Assembly (NCBI GenBank): GCA_022749755.1
Contig: CM040452.1
Span: forward strand, 18,184,350-18,248,349
Length of the DNA: 64,000 bases
Source: Azadirachta indica
Lineage: Eukaryota; Streptophyta; Magnoliopsida; Sapindales; Meliaceae
Reading direction: 5' to 3'
The notes below the pieces were generated by a model. The model made no database searches. It saw only the letters and a program-made list of their open reading frames with translations, and was not told the origin of the DNA. Made by a program: the position numbers and the translations under genes. Below are positions 38,859 to 52,235 of this stretch, piece by piece. Numbering within the stretch: the first letter of the stretch is position 1; the number at the start of each line of letters is the position of its first letter.

Positions 38859-41800
38859 TCATGGAAACTTGGTGCTGTAGAGACCATTAGATCCTGGAAC
38901 AGGAATGGGACGATTAACAGGGATGGGGGGTTGCAAAACTGGAATGTGGCCCGGCACAGGAAAAGGTTGCAGTACACTACCTACAAGTGGTGCAGGTACA
39001 CAAAGCTGTGGTGCCTGGCCTGCTGCACCTCCTGCAATAAGAAACCAAATCCCTCGAATGAAATTGACTGAAATTGAAATTTGGAAACATTCAATATTAA
39101 GAAAACAATTCAACCCTATAAGCAGTAGGTCCCTTTCTTACGGATCTAATACATTCATCCCATTAATTTTACAGGATAGAGGTTATCCATCAACAACAAT
39201 GCTTCTGACCATCAAAGGTCTTTTCCCTAGATGCAAGCAAAATCAACTAGGAAGGTAAAATGTGTAATTTACTTATGGCAGCAAAAATGTCATTAACTAT
39301 AATTATGTGTGGTACCACGTATGACTTACTCAAACAAACCTTACGAATGCAGGAAATCATAAATAATAGTGAGACCTCAAATTTAACTTTATAGAATTAT
39401 GCATCACAAATTTGGATCTGAATAAACCTTATACTTGTTAGTACCTTGGTGCTTTGGAAATTGAACCTGGTGCGGTGTCAATGCAGGACGTGCAGATACT
39501 GGTGAGATAGCTGCTACACCCTGAACCAAATCCTTCCAACATGAAATGAAATGTAGTTAAGCAATCAGGAAATCCATGGTGATATAATCACAGACCATGG
39601 AAAAAGAATTTTAGGAAGAAAGAAGAGAGAGAATGAAACACAACCTAGACCGAAAACCATTCACTGGAAGAAAAGAGGAGCTCAAATTAAAAAAAAAAAT
39701 CAATCCCTTCCATTCTCAGCCAAAAACAAAAAAAAAAAATCTCTTCCATTCTCAGCATAAAAATGTTAAAGGGAGGGAAAACGAGAATGCAATTAATAGT
39801 GTTTTCCCATGGAAGAATGAATATAGCTACAGTTTTATATTTCAATAAACAGGCAAGGAAAGTTAGGTCCTCATTTCCTTCATATCTTAGTGATGATTCC
39901 AAATTATAGTTAATCAGTTACCAGAGTCCATTTGTATAAAATTATAACTAATATTATCAGAAGAAACTTGATCAATACACTCATCCCTTCGGATGTATGA
40001 GATCGACTTTCAAGTTCTCTGCCTCAGCCAAGCAGCAGCTGATCTTCATTGATGCAAAACAAATGTATCTTAACTTTATTGAATATTATCGAGGAAACTC
40101 TTAAACAGCAAAGCGATTCAACCATAAAATATCATTATTTTGCAGGCATTGGTTCTTACATTAGAAACTGGCTGCACATAGAGAACCTGCCCCCCTAGTC
40201 TTCCAACCATGACCTAAAGAGTAGGAGAGATATTAGCAACTTAAAAATGAACATACGCAAATTGACATCCCTACCTAACAAATAGAAACTTAAAAGCAAC
40301 ACAAAAAAAACTGCAATAGACATGGCATGTGAGATCCTGTACTTACGGCATTTGGATGCACATATGCAGGTCCAGCCGGAACTGGATACTGACCTGCATT
40401 TCTAATTGGCTGTATCCTGCTTCCAACATGTCCAACAATCTATAGACAGAAAGGAACTCAGTCAACAAAAGTTTGGATCAAGTATGATTGTCCATGTGAC
40501 TAAGTATATTGCTACAACCTAATGCAATGCAGAAAAGCCCATCTCAGATAGGGAGTCACAAGAAGAATGTGTGAAGTGAACAGAATACTGATCCATGAAC
40601 AACTTGACAAGTTTTATGTACCCAAGCAACAATCTAATTCTAAATACAAGTCCTTTTCTTAAGCTTTAACTAGTGTAGCACACAAGTACGAAATTCAAGC
40701 ACTTGTAAAAAAAGTTCCCTTGGGTACCATCAAATATTGTACATAATATCTGTTATGGAGCATTTGCATCATTATGTTGCTTGGGAGAAAGTCAAGAAGA
40801 AAAAAACAAGAGGCAGGAGAGGATATCGGAGGAGCAGAGGTTGCATAGCTATCATAAACTAACAACTTGAAAAATGTAAAAAAGATTAAACTCAACAAAA
40901 TCTAACAATACATACCGGTTGGGAAAATTGTGTAGCACCACCACCATTTCCAGCTGTCAAGTTACCATAAGGTACAAATTTTGCAGGCACCGAAGAATGA
41001 TTCACATAAGGGCTAATTCCAACTTCCGTCTGAGCAGCAGCAACAGGTAAAACTGGAGAGTTACTTGGCATGTAAGCCATGCTTGCAACAGTTGGAACTC
41101 CTGGTGGAGTAGCTGATATCGGATTTGCAAAAGACGGTGAGAAGATCTTTGCTCCTGGATTAAGCCTAAACTCCTATAAGAGAAGTCATGTCAGAAAATC
41201 ACCTAATTATGAAATTTCATTTCTGACATAGCAGTTGAGAACCTCTGAGGTTAAGTCAAGTTACAAAACAACTAGGAAAGAATAAGTTCCTCCTAGGATC
41301 TGAAGACATGATAGAGGATGCTTACTTCAGTACTCGTCCACTAAAGCCTACAGTGTGAAAACGGCAATTGCCAACACAATTTTTACTGATCCAACGGCCA
41401 ATGCATAAATTTAAATAGTCCACACATTAAAACTACCCTTGAGATATGATTAAGTAAATAATAAATGAATAAACAAATAAATAAAAGATTCAATTGACAG
41501 TTGAAGCTAAATCAGACATGGGTGTCATTCCAAATTATAGTTTACCTTGGAGCTTTTATTGGACTGAGAACTTTGTGGAGGGACCACTTCTGTAGAAGTT
41601 GCTGAGGAGCTACAACATGAGCCCAACATAACATCAATAACTGGAGTGGAAGTTGTTGAAACACTTGATTGAGTAGAACCTAAAGAAGAATTATCAGCTG
41701 AAGTGGGCCTTTCACGGAATTGATTTTCTGGTTTATCAAGTTCATGAGCAGAGGCATGAGATACACCATTCGGATGCTTGAATGTCATACTAGGATGTGC

Positions 41801-44800
41801 TCCATCAGCAGGTATTACTGGGCCTTGGCAGGCACCCGCTACATGTAAGGTACTAAGCATTATAATGGCAAACAGAGGAAATGATTGAAAGTGAATTCGG
41901 GCTGAAACCCTATATGAGTACCAGCAAGTGTCATGGTAAGATTCCACCACTTACTTCGACACATATTGTCATTTAATATATTATTTTGCTTGAAAATTAG
42001 ATGATGGCAAGCTACTGAAATCCCATTTGTCTAATACCAAGTAATGACTATATGGCGAAATGACTCTACCATGCTAATTAATTACCAAGAACATTTGCAT
42101 CTAATGTTAAAAAGCCTAAATCACAATTGATTTCCACTGAGAAATACTTTTGGACAGAGAACCAAGGATTTTGAACTCACAGTTTGAACTTGATCCTTTA
42201 ACTCCATCAGCCTGCAGAAAACAATAACATGAGCTGGTAAATATAGCATTAAACACTGCACAACTAAATGATTCCCACTAATCCTGGTCCAATAACAAGA
42301 ATGAGCAAATATAGACATACATTCTCTTCTGTACAGAGCTCAAATGTCTGTGCACAAGAATCCTGCTCAGACTGTGACCTCTGATCTCCGACCTGTCTGT
42401 CAGAAAAACAAATGACAGGAATCAAAGGATGAGCACGAGATATACAAAGAAATATTGAAAAACCTACAGAGTAGAACCATAATAGTGTTGAAGACTAAAC
42501 AAGAAACAATGTAACATAACATGGCAACAATCAATCTGTCAATGTGCAGCAAAAACTGACATATTGTCATGTAGAATATTTGTGGATAAAGTACAAGCCA
42601 GAATTCATAGATTGTTGAATTTTATCAAAATCTAAGACCAAATTTTCTTTTGGCCAACCCAAGAACTATTCCAAGATAAAAATCAGAAGAAAGATGATAA
42701 CTCATACCTCCCATTAATGCAGTCAACAGAAGCTTCTTCGATCTGCAATGAGGGGGAAAGACAAAAAATGAACAACACAAAAAGAAAAAATTGTTCATGA
42801 AAATGCTGAAAGATACATAACACGCACACACATCTAGGCAACTTCCCCCTAAATGAGGAATCCCATTACCAATTGACTCATTTGCAACGTAACCGCTCAG
42901 AAGATCTCTTATGCGACATATCTGTCCTTATAAGCCATCTAATTGCATAAATCAAGCATGATAGTCCTTCAACCAAAAATTTTGCATCCTCTTAGAAGCA
43001 TCCAATTAAACAATAATGGTCCAAAAGGTCAACCACAGGCAACTTGCACATAATTATAAGAAAAAAATAGTGGCAGCATCTGTATGATATTTAACATACA
43101 CTTATACATAAGATAAGTTTATTAAGCCCCTTCCAAAAATAATTTGCCATAGACCTATATGCTTTGATTTGCATGTTAGTGCACAAATATATATCAAGGT
43201 AATTTACCTTTGCCACATCTATCTCATCTCTTTTCCCATGCTCAACTTCTATGGCATTTCTTATATTATTAACCAACAATTTCTTTCCTTCATGCTCCTT
43301 CTCAGCTTTTGTGGGCACATCACCAGGGAAATAACCATTCTCGTTGCGGACCAAGATCCTGCTCTCACAGTAAAGAGATTAGTGCATGGTTGTATTGAGA
43401 CCTCTGCAGAAAAGCATGTTGCTTTAATATTCCACAAACAATAACCAGTTTTCTGACAGGCAGAACCATAATACACAATTAATTTTCAACTTATTGTGTG
43501 ACAGTTTATATGATGCAAAGGTTCCATAGAAGCTTGGACAGGGACTTGCTCAACAACCTACTTATTGATACAATTGCAGCCAAATGATCCTATGATATTA
43601 GCCTATTCACTCAAAAAGCACCATTCATAACAGCCAAACAATTTACATGGTCCTGTCCTTTTTACCTTGGATCTTCATAATAATTATGAAAGCTGTAGGC
43701 AAGGAGGCCTTAAAATCTTAACAGAAACCCAACAGGATGTTAAGAAGTCATACTAATTGTCACCAAGTAAAATGATGTCAATAGTAATAGGGCCTGAAGA
43801 TTTGAAATTAAAGCAACTATTGATTGTTATTTCAAATAAGCGTATGATTCTGATCCTTAGGAATGTTTGACGAAAATTTTATACAAGAATTCCCCCAGTA
43901 ATACTGTTCAAAGAAACATAAAAGCTGGGGCCAAATAGTTCTAGTATTTTTGTAACCATTGATTCTTAACTTAACCTTAAATGTACAACAACATGCTATA
44001 TACTAATTCCGATCAATGCCCGCAATCTTTTTTCTTAAGCCTCAGCCTATCCCATGCTTAGAAACAAATTAAATTTCATCAGTCCCAAAAGTGGTGAGAG
44101 AAGAATTGATACCTAGACCTTTTGCTTCATTACAAGATCTAACCAACTAGAGCATTCCTTTGGCCTCAAATTACCATCACTTGTTGCAAATTAATAGATT
44201 ATTCTTTCTTGTAAGTACAGCAATAATATAAAAGGAAAAAAAAAACTATAGCTTATGATATATTGACATCCACAGTGATATCCTAAGAAGCACAACTTAA
44301 AGAATGAAAACACGACTACTAACAATTTCTCCATAGTTTCTAGATAATAATCGCTGATTTCCATCTATTGAAAACAAATAAATAATCATATACCTTTTCT
44401 GATTACGCCTTTTATTCATGCCAGACTTGATAGGTCTTCTTGCCTCACTTATTTGACCCTCAGTGGAGGGAACTCTGCCCACAGCAGCTTCTACATCATC
44501 ACCAGCAAAATTACCAGCTATACCATCAGCTGGAAGCTGAACTCCCTGTGCACATAACCACATGTGCACATCATGCAGATTGTTCAAACATCAAATAAAT
44601 AAGAGTCCTAAAAAAATATAAAAATAAAGAGAGAAGGTCATATACCTTAGCAACAACTTGAACCAGATCACCCGAGAGGATTACAAGTGTTTCTATTACA
44701 GCCCCATTTGCCACATTTGCATTACTTTTCCCCTTTTTGGTCATTTTTGCTTTCTTCAAAACAATACCTAAAACAAAAACAAGCCAGTCTAATAAAATTC

Positions 44801-45530
44801 ACTATCTTCTATAGAAGAGCTGAAATAAAACATTAATGAAAAATATTACTCTCAACAGACTGGTTTACTCCCAAAATCATTAAACAAAATGCTAAATCCC
44901 ATATTTTAGTCATTTTAGGTTCCAAAAAAATGTAAAACATTGCTCAACCACCTCACTGTAAACAGATTTTATCTTCTGAGCTCCTGAATAATGATTAAAT
45001 TTCATAATAAAAGTGAAAATCTAAACAACAATGAAATTCTAGTCCCACCCTTCCTCAACAACCAAACAGATCATTTGAAAAAAAAATACACAAGTAATCA
45101 GATAACCAACACCGGATCAAAACCTAATCCGATCCTAACCAGTCATAGCAAGATCACCACTGATACCCAATAAAACCAAAACAGAGATACAATTCCAAAA
45201 AATCCAATTCCATATGCAATTTCACAAAATGGAAAATTCCCAGAAAAGATTTCTCTAAATCCATAATCCAGTGCAGAAAACGTTAGCTAACCTCAACACT
45301 CAAAAAGAAAGAATGCAAAGAAAAAAGGAGAGAGAATAAAAGAAGCACATACCATAATCTTTTTCAACGGAAGCCGTGTAGAAGATTCCAGAATAGACAG
45401 AACCATCCTTGACGTAAACATCAACAGGGAGACCAATGATGCACATAGTTGCAAAAAGCAAGGCTTCACTCAACGAAGTTGAATTGTTGAAAAGGTTGGT
45501 TTCCTGTTCTGTTCTGTTATTGTAACCCAT
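38859..45530 (-). CDS. Ataxin-2/CID-like poly(A)-binding-protein-interacting protein
   Basis: Thirteen exons on the minus strand: 45530-45353, 44767-44646, 44545-44394, 43358-43208, 42742-42708, 42396-42321, 42211-42181, 41838-41546, 41173-40916, 40439-40347, 40213-40160, 39532-39445 and 39031-38859, giving 567 residues. The N-terminus is an ataxin-2-type Sm fold (about residues 20-105: GLPVDVYVKDGSVYSGIFYTA, DYGIVLKKA, ETLVILSGDLVQVVAK). A PAM2 motif, FRLNPGAKIFSPSFA (residues 348-362), is the docking peptide for the MLLE domain of poly(A)-binding protein. The remainder is disordered and ends Pro-rich. I see no clear LsmAD domain, unlike full ataxin-2/CID4, so it belongs to the shorter plant group I remember as AT5G54920/AT4G26990. 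A role in mRNA stability or translation in the cytoplasm is inferred. Exon 8's joining residue and the shortest exons (31 and 35 bases) are least certain. Confidence 0.88.
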
Positions 45531-46493
45531 CTCTGTTTCCGTTTATTGATTGAAACAAACCTAGTGCTGTACAAAAGATTCTATTTTGTGTTCTGTATAG
45601 AAGTGCCTTGTGCTGTGTTTGCAGGGATGAAGGAGAGATCTGGGAAAGTGGTGCGCTTCTGGAAGACGGTACGAGAAGGAGGAGGACGAGGTGAAACGAG
45701 ATACGTTTATTTGTAATTGTGTGCGTTTCCTTCATGTCTTCGTTCCAAAGTTTATTTCCTATTGTAATTTTTCAATAGTACCCTTAATCTTTAATTTAAT
45801 TTCTTTTTTGGCCCACCTAGTACTATTAGTTTAAGAGTTGATAATTCTTATGTACAACAAATGAAAAAACTTGCATATTCATGAGGTGATTTTATAATAA
45901 AGAATAAGTAGGAGGAAAGTTTTTGAGTTTAACTCTTCGAAGATTTAAATAATTTCAATATATTTTGCATATTTATATTCTAATATAAGTATTTAATTTG
46001 AGTAATACTATACTATCACTATGTTATCATAAATTTATCCATCCCAAATTGTATGAGAGTTATTAATTGAATGACAATTAATGAGAGTTTATTTAACATA
46101 ATTTAACTATAATTGAAGACGTAAAAAGAAAAATATTTTTAGTTTATATACATGAGTAATTTGATATAATTAATATTATGTAAACAATATAATAAAATTA
46201 ATACTAAAATGAGAATAAAATTTATATCATATTATCTTATCTGAATTTTGCATATCAAATTGGGTCAAATGTGTAATGAGTATCCTTCTCCTTGAGTAGT
46301 ACATTTTTGAGGTAGGTAAATTATAATAAAAGACTTTATTTTTATTCTTAACCTACTTATAAATAATAAACATACTACATAGCTAATTATCATTCAAAAT
46401 ATTCACCAAATTTCCAATTTTATAATGAAATTCGCTGAAATTTACATTTCAGCCCTAATTTTTTACATCCACATAAACTTCAATAAAACCCCT

Positions 46494-46502
46494 AAACCCT
46501 AG
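46494..46502 (+). promoter_or_regulatory. Telo-box in the RH32 5' leader region
   Basis: AAACCCTAG lies 112 bases before the RH32 start codon. Telo-boxes near the transcription start are typical of plant ribosome-biogenesis and translation genes (established), which fits an RH32/Dbp4-type helicase. Confidence 0.5.
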
Positions 46503-46550
46503 CATTCTCCCGCTCTTCATCTCTCCCTCCGTCACATCTCTGCACCTAAC

Positions 46551-46575
46551 CAATTCAATTCAATTCAATTCAATT
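46551..46575. repeat. (CAATT)5 pentanucleotide array
   Basis: Five perfect CAATT units plus a partial unit, 38 bases before the RH32 ATG and so probably within its 5' UTR. Length variation here would change leader length without touching the protein. Confidence 0.9.
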
Positions 46576-46613
46576 CAAAACCTCTCGGAAAATCATCATT
46601 CACCACTCAAAAA

Positions 46614-49600
46614 ATGAAGAAATCAAAGCGAAAACCGAACCGCAAGTTATTTCGCACGATGGAAACGGAAGAAATCGAGCTAATTAACTCATGGATCGAC
46701 TCTCAAAAGCCGGAGTCGGGTACGAATCCTCTGTCGTTTCCTCCGCTCGATAAAAAACAACCGATTGGACGTATTGGCGAGAATGAGTTCTCGAGGTACG
46801 TGGGTTCGACGAGATTTGATCAGTTGCCCATATCGAAGAAGACGAAGAAAGGGTTAAAAGAAGCTGGTTATGTTAAGATGACTGATATACAAAGAGCTTC
46901 TTTGCCGCATTCGTTGTGTGGAAGAGATATCTTGGGAGCGGCCAAAACTGGGTCGGGGAAAACTTTGGCTTTTGTTATTCCTGTGAGTTGTTTTTATTGC
47001 TCTTGTGTTATCTAGTGTCTTCTATTGAGTGTTTTAGTTTGTAGTTGCTAAGTTTTTGGATTACAGTTTGAGGTTCTTGGGTCTGATTGGGATATTGTAT
47101 TAGTTTGTTGGGAGGAGTTTAGAGACTAAGAATCATCTGCAGTAGATCCTATGTCTCAACGCCATGAGAAAGAACGTGAAAACCGTTTGGGATATTTGAG
47201 CATTTCATGCTTAATGTAAAAAGAGAACTTATTCAGTGCTCAATTTGATTGTTTGTTTCAGGTTTTGGAGAAGTTGTATAGAGAGAGATGGAGTCCTGAG
47301 GATGGTGTTGGCAGCATTATAATATCTCCCACTAGGGAATTAGCTGATCAACTTTTCGATGTACTGAAAGCTGTTGGGAGGCAGCATAATTTTAGTGCTG
47401 GCCTCCTAATTGGTGGTAGAAAGGATATTGATACAGAGAAGGAGCATGTAAATGAGCTGAATATTTTGGTCTGCACCCCTGGTAGGCTTCTTCAGCACAT
47501 GGATGAGACTCCAAATTTTGATTGTTCTCAGCTTCAGGTCACCAAAATGTTCTTGAACTTTTCTGTCACTTTCTTTTTTCCTTTTGGTTAGTGAAAGATA
47601 TTGTTTAGTGTTACCAATCATTTATCAAGCAAAAGATTGTCTTATTGTTCAGAGTTGACTGCACGGTTTTCACTTATCCTCTATTAGGGGCTATCTTCTT
47701 TTACTTTTCCTTTTCTGGAGACTATTTTGTTGGATGGTATGGCCTATATCTCAGCAATTTCTCCGCTGGCCCAACCCCGCTCCTCACTTTCAATCATGCT
47801 AAATCTACAAGTTGCACATTTGGTTTGTTTGTGTGCTGATTTGGGTTAAACTTCTGGCCAGGAAACAGGTTTTGGTCCTTGATGAGGCAGATCGCATTCT
47901 TGATGTTGGGTTTAAGAAGGCTCTAAATGCAATTGTATCACAGTTACCTAAACATCGACAAACCTTGCTTTTCTCTGCGACTCAAACAAAGTCTGTTCAG
48001 GATCTTGCAAGACTGAGTTTGAAGGACCCTGAGTACCTTGGTGTGCATGAAGAGTCTGTGACAGCCACTCCTAATCATTTGCAGCAGACTGCAATGATTG
48101 TACCTCTTGACCAAAAGTTGGACATGTTGTGGAGTTTCATAAAGGCACACCTTAATTCAAAGATTCTCGTTTTCCTTTCAAGTTGCAAACAGGTAATTTG
48201 GTGTTATTATAATTTTTTAAAATTTTTTTTTTCGTTTTAAGGAGATGTGTTTGGTTGATGGGAAAACAAACTCCCACCCAACCTCATTAACATGAAAGTG
48301 TTCAACGTCAGATTGATAGTATTTGAAGCCAATTAGCCCAATCATTCTAACTTCTTGGTATTGATAGTTTACGGATTCCAATAACTTCAACTCTGTTAGA
48401 GTGCTTTGTTAATGTGGAAAACTCTTCATTTTTCATTCATCGCTTGTCTACGGTTTGTCATCCCAAAGAAAATGATGCATGCATGGCTCAAATGTTACAT
48501 TTTGTCCTCCTTGTGCTTCAAAAAGCCTTCACATGTATATTATTTGACTGCATTGGTTGGGCATATTGATTGTGTGCTTCATTTTGTCTGGTATCAGATT
48601 ATTTCATATGTACCCGCTTTTCTCTTTTGTTGCACCTATTGTTAACAATGACATGACAGAGTCTTGTGTTTTATTTATAGGTAAAATTTGTCTTTGAAGC
48701 ATTTAAGAAATTGCGTCCGGGGATACCGTTGAAATGTCTTCATGGTAGGATGAAGCAGCAGAGAAGAATGGGCATATATGCTCAGTTTTGTGAGAAGCGT
48801 TCAGTTCTCTTCTCCACTGATGTGGCCTCAAGAGGTCTTGATTTTAATAAGGCAGTCGATTGGGTTGTCCAGGTAAGTATTGGTTGTTAGAAAAAGCAGC
48901 TTTTGTATTGAGCAAAAGTTTTTCCTTAAACTTTCTCATATTCTTTGTTTTATTATTCTAGATGGATTGTCCAGAGGATGTTGCATCCTACATACACCGA
49001 GTTGGTCGCACTGCCCGCTATAATACTGGAGGGAGGTCAGTTTTATTTCTGATGCCTTCAGAAATGAAAATGCTTGAAAAATTGCGAGAAGCCAAAATAC
49101 CCATACAGTTTACCAAGGTAGATAACTAATGCTTTGAAAGTCATCTACATTGTTTCTTTTCTCCTTTTTCCAATGTGGATGGTATTTGGCTTGAGTTTGT
49201 GGTTACAGTGTTGAGCATTCGTGACTGAGTTAACGTTGCTTTAACAATTGCTGAATTCTCAGGCAAACACTAAGAGACTGCAACCAGTTTCTGGATTATT
49301 GGCAGCTTTGCTTGTCAAATATCCTGATATGCAGCATCTGGCACAAAGGGCATTCATCACATATTTGCGGTCTATTCATATTCAAAAGGATAAAGAGGTT
49401 TTTGATGTGAAGAAATTGTCAGTTGATGAATTTTCGGCTTCATTGGGTCTGCCTATGACCCCAAAAATCCGATTTCTGAACCAAAAGATCAAGGGGAAAA
49501 CAGTGTCAGGAAGACCTGTTCTTGAAAATACTGATAAGGAGGATGAATCGGTGATTCCAAGGGAGAAGCTGCTTACAGATGATTTCAAGGAAGACGATGT

Positions 49601-50700
49601 TGATAAAGACATTCTAGAAACAAAGGATACACAAGATGATGGAAAAGCTGCCTTAATGGAAGATGTTATGTATGCTTCTTTTCAAAAATGTTTTCTTTTA
49701 GAAATTGAGCATAGAGATGGCATTGCAATAAAATTTGGTGGGTAAGACAGCTGATTCTGATATCAGAATGGTTGATCTTCGCTACCATCAAGTATTTCTT
49801 CCAATGAAGAATTTTATGTGCAGCCTAAAAAAGGCACAGTTTAGATCTTTTTGTAGTGGATCATCAAACTCACCTGTTCACTTTTGATATTAATTTGCTA
49901 TTATGTAACATGAGTTGGTTTCTTTTTCCTTCAGGCCAGCAACCAGAGTTTTAAAGAAAAAGAAGTTGAAGATTAATGTCCATAGACCTGTGGGGACCAG
50001 GTTTGTCTTTGATGAGGAAGGCAACACTCTCCCTCCGCTGGCAATGGTTGCTGACGTGAAGAGTGCTGATGTTCCTCTTGATCAAGGTACAAACTTTTAT
50101 ATGTTACTTTCCAAGTTTTAAACAAGCCTGAATAACGGCCATTGTTTATGAAGCTAGAATATACTAGATAAGAAGCAATCCATTCATCAAAACTGCTTTG
50201 TTGTAATTGTACAATTGAATTGGAGGAATTTATGGCTATTCCTCCATTTAACCTTGCATTACCTGCATTATTGTGTGGCAACATGGGTATATTCTTTTAA
50301 GCTTTTGCATGGTAAAGTCTTTTAAGTTCTAATGCTCCCGTATCCCGTGCTGTGTTCTGCAGACCAAAAGACTGAATACTATAAGAGGATAAGAGAAGAC
50401 TTGAAGCGTGCAGACAAAGAAGACAAGCTTCTTGATCGCCAGCGTCGCAGGGAGAAACGAATCAAGCAGAAGATGAAGTGGAAGAAAGGAGGAATGGAAG
50501 AGGAGGATGATGAAGAGGATGAGGATAATCTTTCAGGTCCGATGAAGAATCAATGGAGCAGGGAAGATGTAAAAAGCCGAAAATATACTTTGATAGTGAC
50601 AGTGATAACGATGAGGGAAAAGAAAACAAGGACAAGAAAGGTCCTCTTGGTGATTCCATTTCTCTGGAAGAGCAAGAAGCACTGGCTCTTAAGTTGTTGA
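46614..50700 (+). CDS. RH32: DEAD-box ATP-dependent RNA helicase RH32 (DDX10/Dbp4 type), with frameshifted C-terminus
   Basis: Eight exons: 46614-46982, 47262-47537, 47869-48192, 48681-48872, 48962-49117, 49263-49669, 49935-50086 and 50363-50700, giving 737 residues as sequenced. The helicase core is complete: Q motif region ([13 protein letters not shown]), Walker A AKTGSGKT (110-117), PTRELA (146-151), TPGRLL, DEAD in VLDEADRIL (220-223), SAT (251-253), [11 protein letters not shown] and HRVGRTAR (399-406). The C-terminal part is basic ([15 protein letters not shown]) then acidic. DDX10/Dbp4 proteins act in the nucleolus on 18S rRNA maturation. The end is odd: near 50537 (about residue 683) the frame leaves the family pattern, while the next frame carries [11 protein letters not shown] and a family-like tail [19 protein letters not shown] ending at 50717. 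A one-base loss explains this, either real or an assembly error. The enzyme core is unaffected. Confidence 0.93.
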
Positions 50701-51689
50701 ACTCGATGCACTCATAAAGCTGTAATACATACTTACACAGTACTTACCTTTTGAGTTTGTAGTTTTTACAAGTTTTCTTCTCCAACAGCCTGAAAGTTTC
50801 TTGAGAAAATTTTGTAACCCCGAAGAGCATACACTGACATTTCCACCTTTGGTATTACAATTTTGCCCGTCACAATCTTTTGCTTTTAAAATCAGCTACT
50901 ATATATTTCAAGTATTTACTCCCCAATGTTATGATTTTAATTCTTTAAAATGAAAGAAACGGTTATCTGGGGGATGCTCAGTTTATGCTCCGTAGTTGTA
51001 TGATAACTAACGTGTACCTAAATTTAGGCATGAAGTCACAAATGAATAAGAAAATTCTTTGCAACTGTTTGCACGCAGAGTGCTACTCTCTATTACAAAC
51101 AAATATTTGTTTATTGTTTTTGTCTTATTTATCCAATCGACGTGACATCATCAAATAAATTATGACACAATTCAACCGAAATATTGATCTTTTACTTGTG
51201 TTTAGATTTTCATGTCTAAGATTTACAAACGAAATAACAAAGACAAGCATTGGGATGTCTTGTTGCATTTCTATTAAACAAAAGTTAAATTTTTTCACCT
51301 TTTTATGTTAATCTTATCTAATTAATTTATTTATTATAAATGTAAAACTATTAATTTTTAGATTTTTTTTTAAAAAAATAAATAATTTAATACTTAAATT
51401 TAAATTTCAAATAAAAATAAATATATCATTTACATTGAAGTCTATTCATATTTAAAATATTTTCAATTAAGAAAATATACGCTACTTTAAATTCAAATAC
51501 GAAGTTACAAATAAGTAGTAAAATGCTTTGTGAGTGTGTCCAAATAATTATAAAATTATTACTGTTTATTTCAAAGATTTTTCTAAAATATTTATTCTAA
51601 CTGTTCTAGTATTTCAACATATGTATTGATTGTTCTTTAGAGCTGGCAATACTATGAAAATTTTGTAATTATTTTAAAAGACAGAGCTG

Positions 51690-51747
51690 GGGGATGTAGC
51701 TCAGATGTAGCATGCGAGAGGTACCGGGATCGGTACACCGCATCTTC
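51690..51747 (+). pseudogene. Decayed tRNA-Ala(AGC) gene
   Basis: The start GGGGATGTAGCTCAGATG is identical to the 5' part of plant tRNA-Ala (acceptor strand and A box). The end AGCATGCGAGAGGTACCGGGATC.. CATCTTC matches the anticodon-stem 3' side, variable loop, altered B box and acceptor 3' strand. About 14 bases between them, the 3' part of the D arm and the 5' anticodon stem, are missing, so a cloverleaf cannot form. The AGC anticodon letters remain. The acceptor stem still pairs with two G-U pairs. It could instead be the head of a tRNA-derived SINE, but I see no SINE body or tail. Confidence 0.8.
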
Positions 51748-51966
51748 ACTTCCTGTCATTTTGACGTATTGCCTTGAGCCTTTTAAAAGTTTTGGCGGTG
51801 GAGGTCTGGTCGGTGCTTTGAACATAAAATATTATGTCTATGACTACATAGATTCTCGTAGATAGAGGTGTATATAAAATTCCTTTTGTTTTTGAGACGC
51901 CAATTCAATCCATTCCAATCTATAAAATTTCTCCTCAGAATACGTATGTCCCTAATTAAAAATCTT

Positions 51967-51990
51967 AATAAATAAATAAATAAATAAATA
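51967..51990. repeat. (AATA)6 microsatellite
   Basis: Six AATA units about 250 bases upstream of the LEA14 start codon. Confidence 0.85.
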
Positions 51991-52103
51991 AAACCCACCA
52001 ATACAATACAATCCATCCCAAGTCTAAAGATCTTCTTCCACGGGAAATCCACGACCCGCACACGTATTTCCTCACTTGTTCTCCCGTACAAAAATCTCAG
52101 TTA

Positions 52104-52175
52104 CACGTGACAGCAATCCGCATCCACTTCCTATGTAAACCTGAATAAAGGCATATATCAAAGTCCACGCGCGCG
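52104..52175 (+). promoter_or_regulatory. ABRE/G-box and CGCG element in the LEA14 promoter
   Basis: ACACGTGAC centred on a perfect CACGTG (52104-52109) lies about 130 bases before the LEA14 ATG. A CACGCGCGCGG stretch (about 52166-52176) resembles CGCG/CAMTA or ABA coupling elements, and a TATA-like CATATATC lies at about 52152. LEA14 genes are typically induced by drought and ABA, so these sites are plausible, but activity is inferred from motifs only. Confidence 0.5.
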
Positions 52176-52235
52176 GTATCCCCGTTCTCTCTTAAATCTG
52201 AAATCTAATTCCGTCTTTGTTATTACCTAACTAAG

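Larger units (their letters stand above)
45531..46613. promoter_or_regulatory. Divergent promoter region between the CID-like gene and RH32
   Basis: About 1.1 kb between divergently transcribed genes. The left 200 bases are the CID-like leader. The centre is AT-rich. The right end holds a telo-box (46494-46502) and a CAATT array in the RH32 leader. No coding gene is present. Confidence 0.55.
50718..52235. other. Intergenic DNA between RH32 and LEA14
   Basis: RH32 3' UTR, then AT-rich DNA, a decayed tRNA-Ala (51690-51747), an (AATA)6 run (51967-51990) and the LEA14 promoter. No protein gene is supported. Confidence 0.55.
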
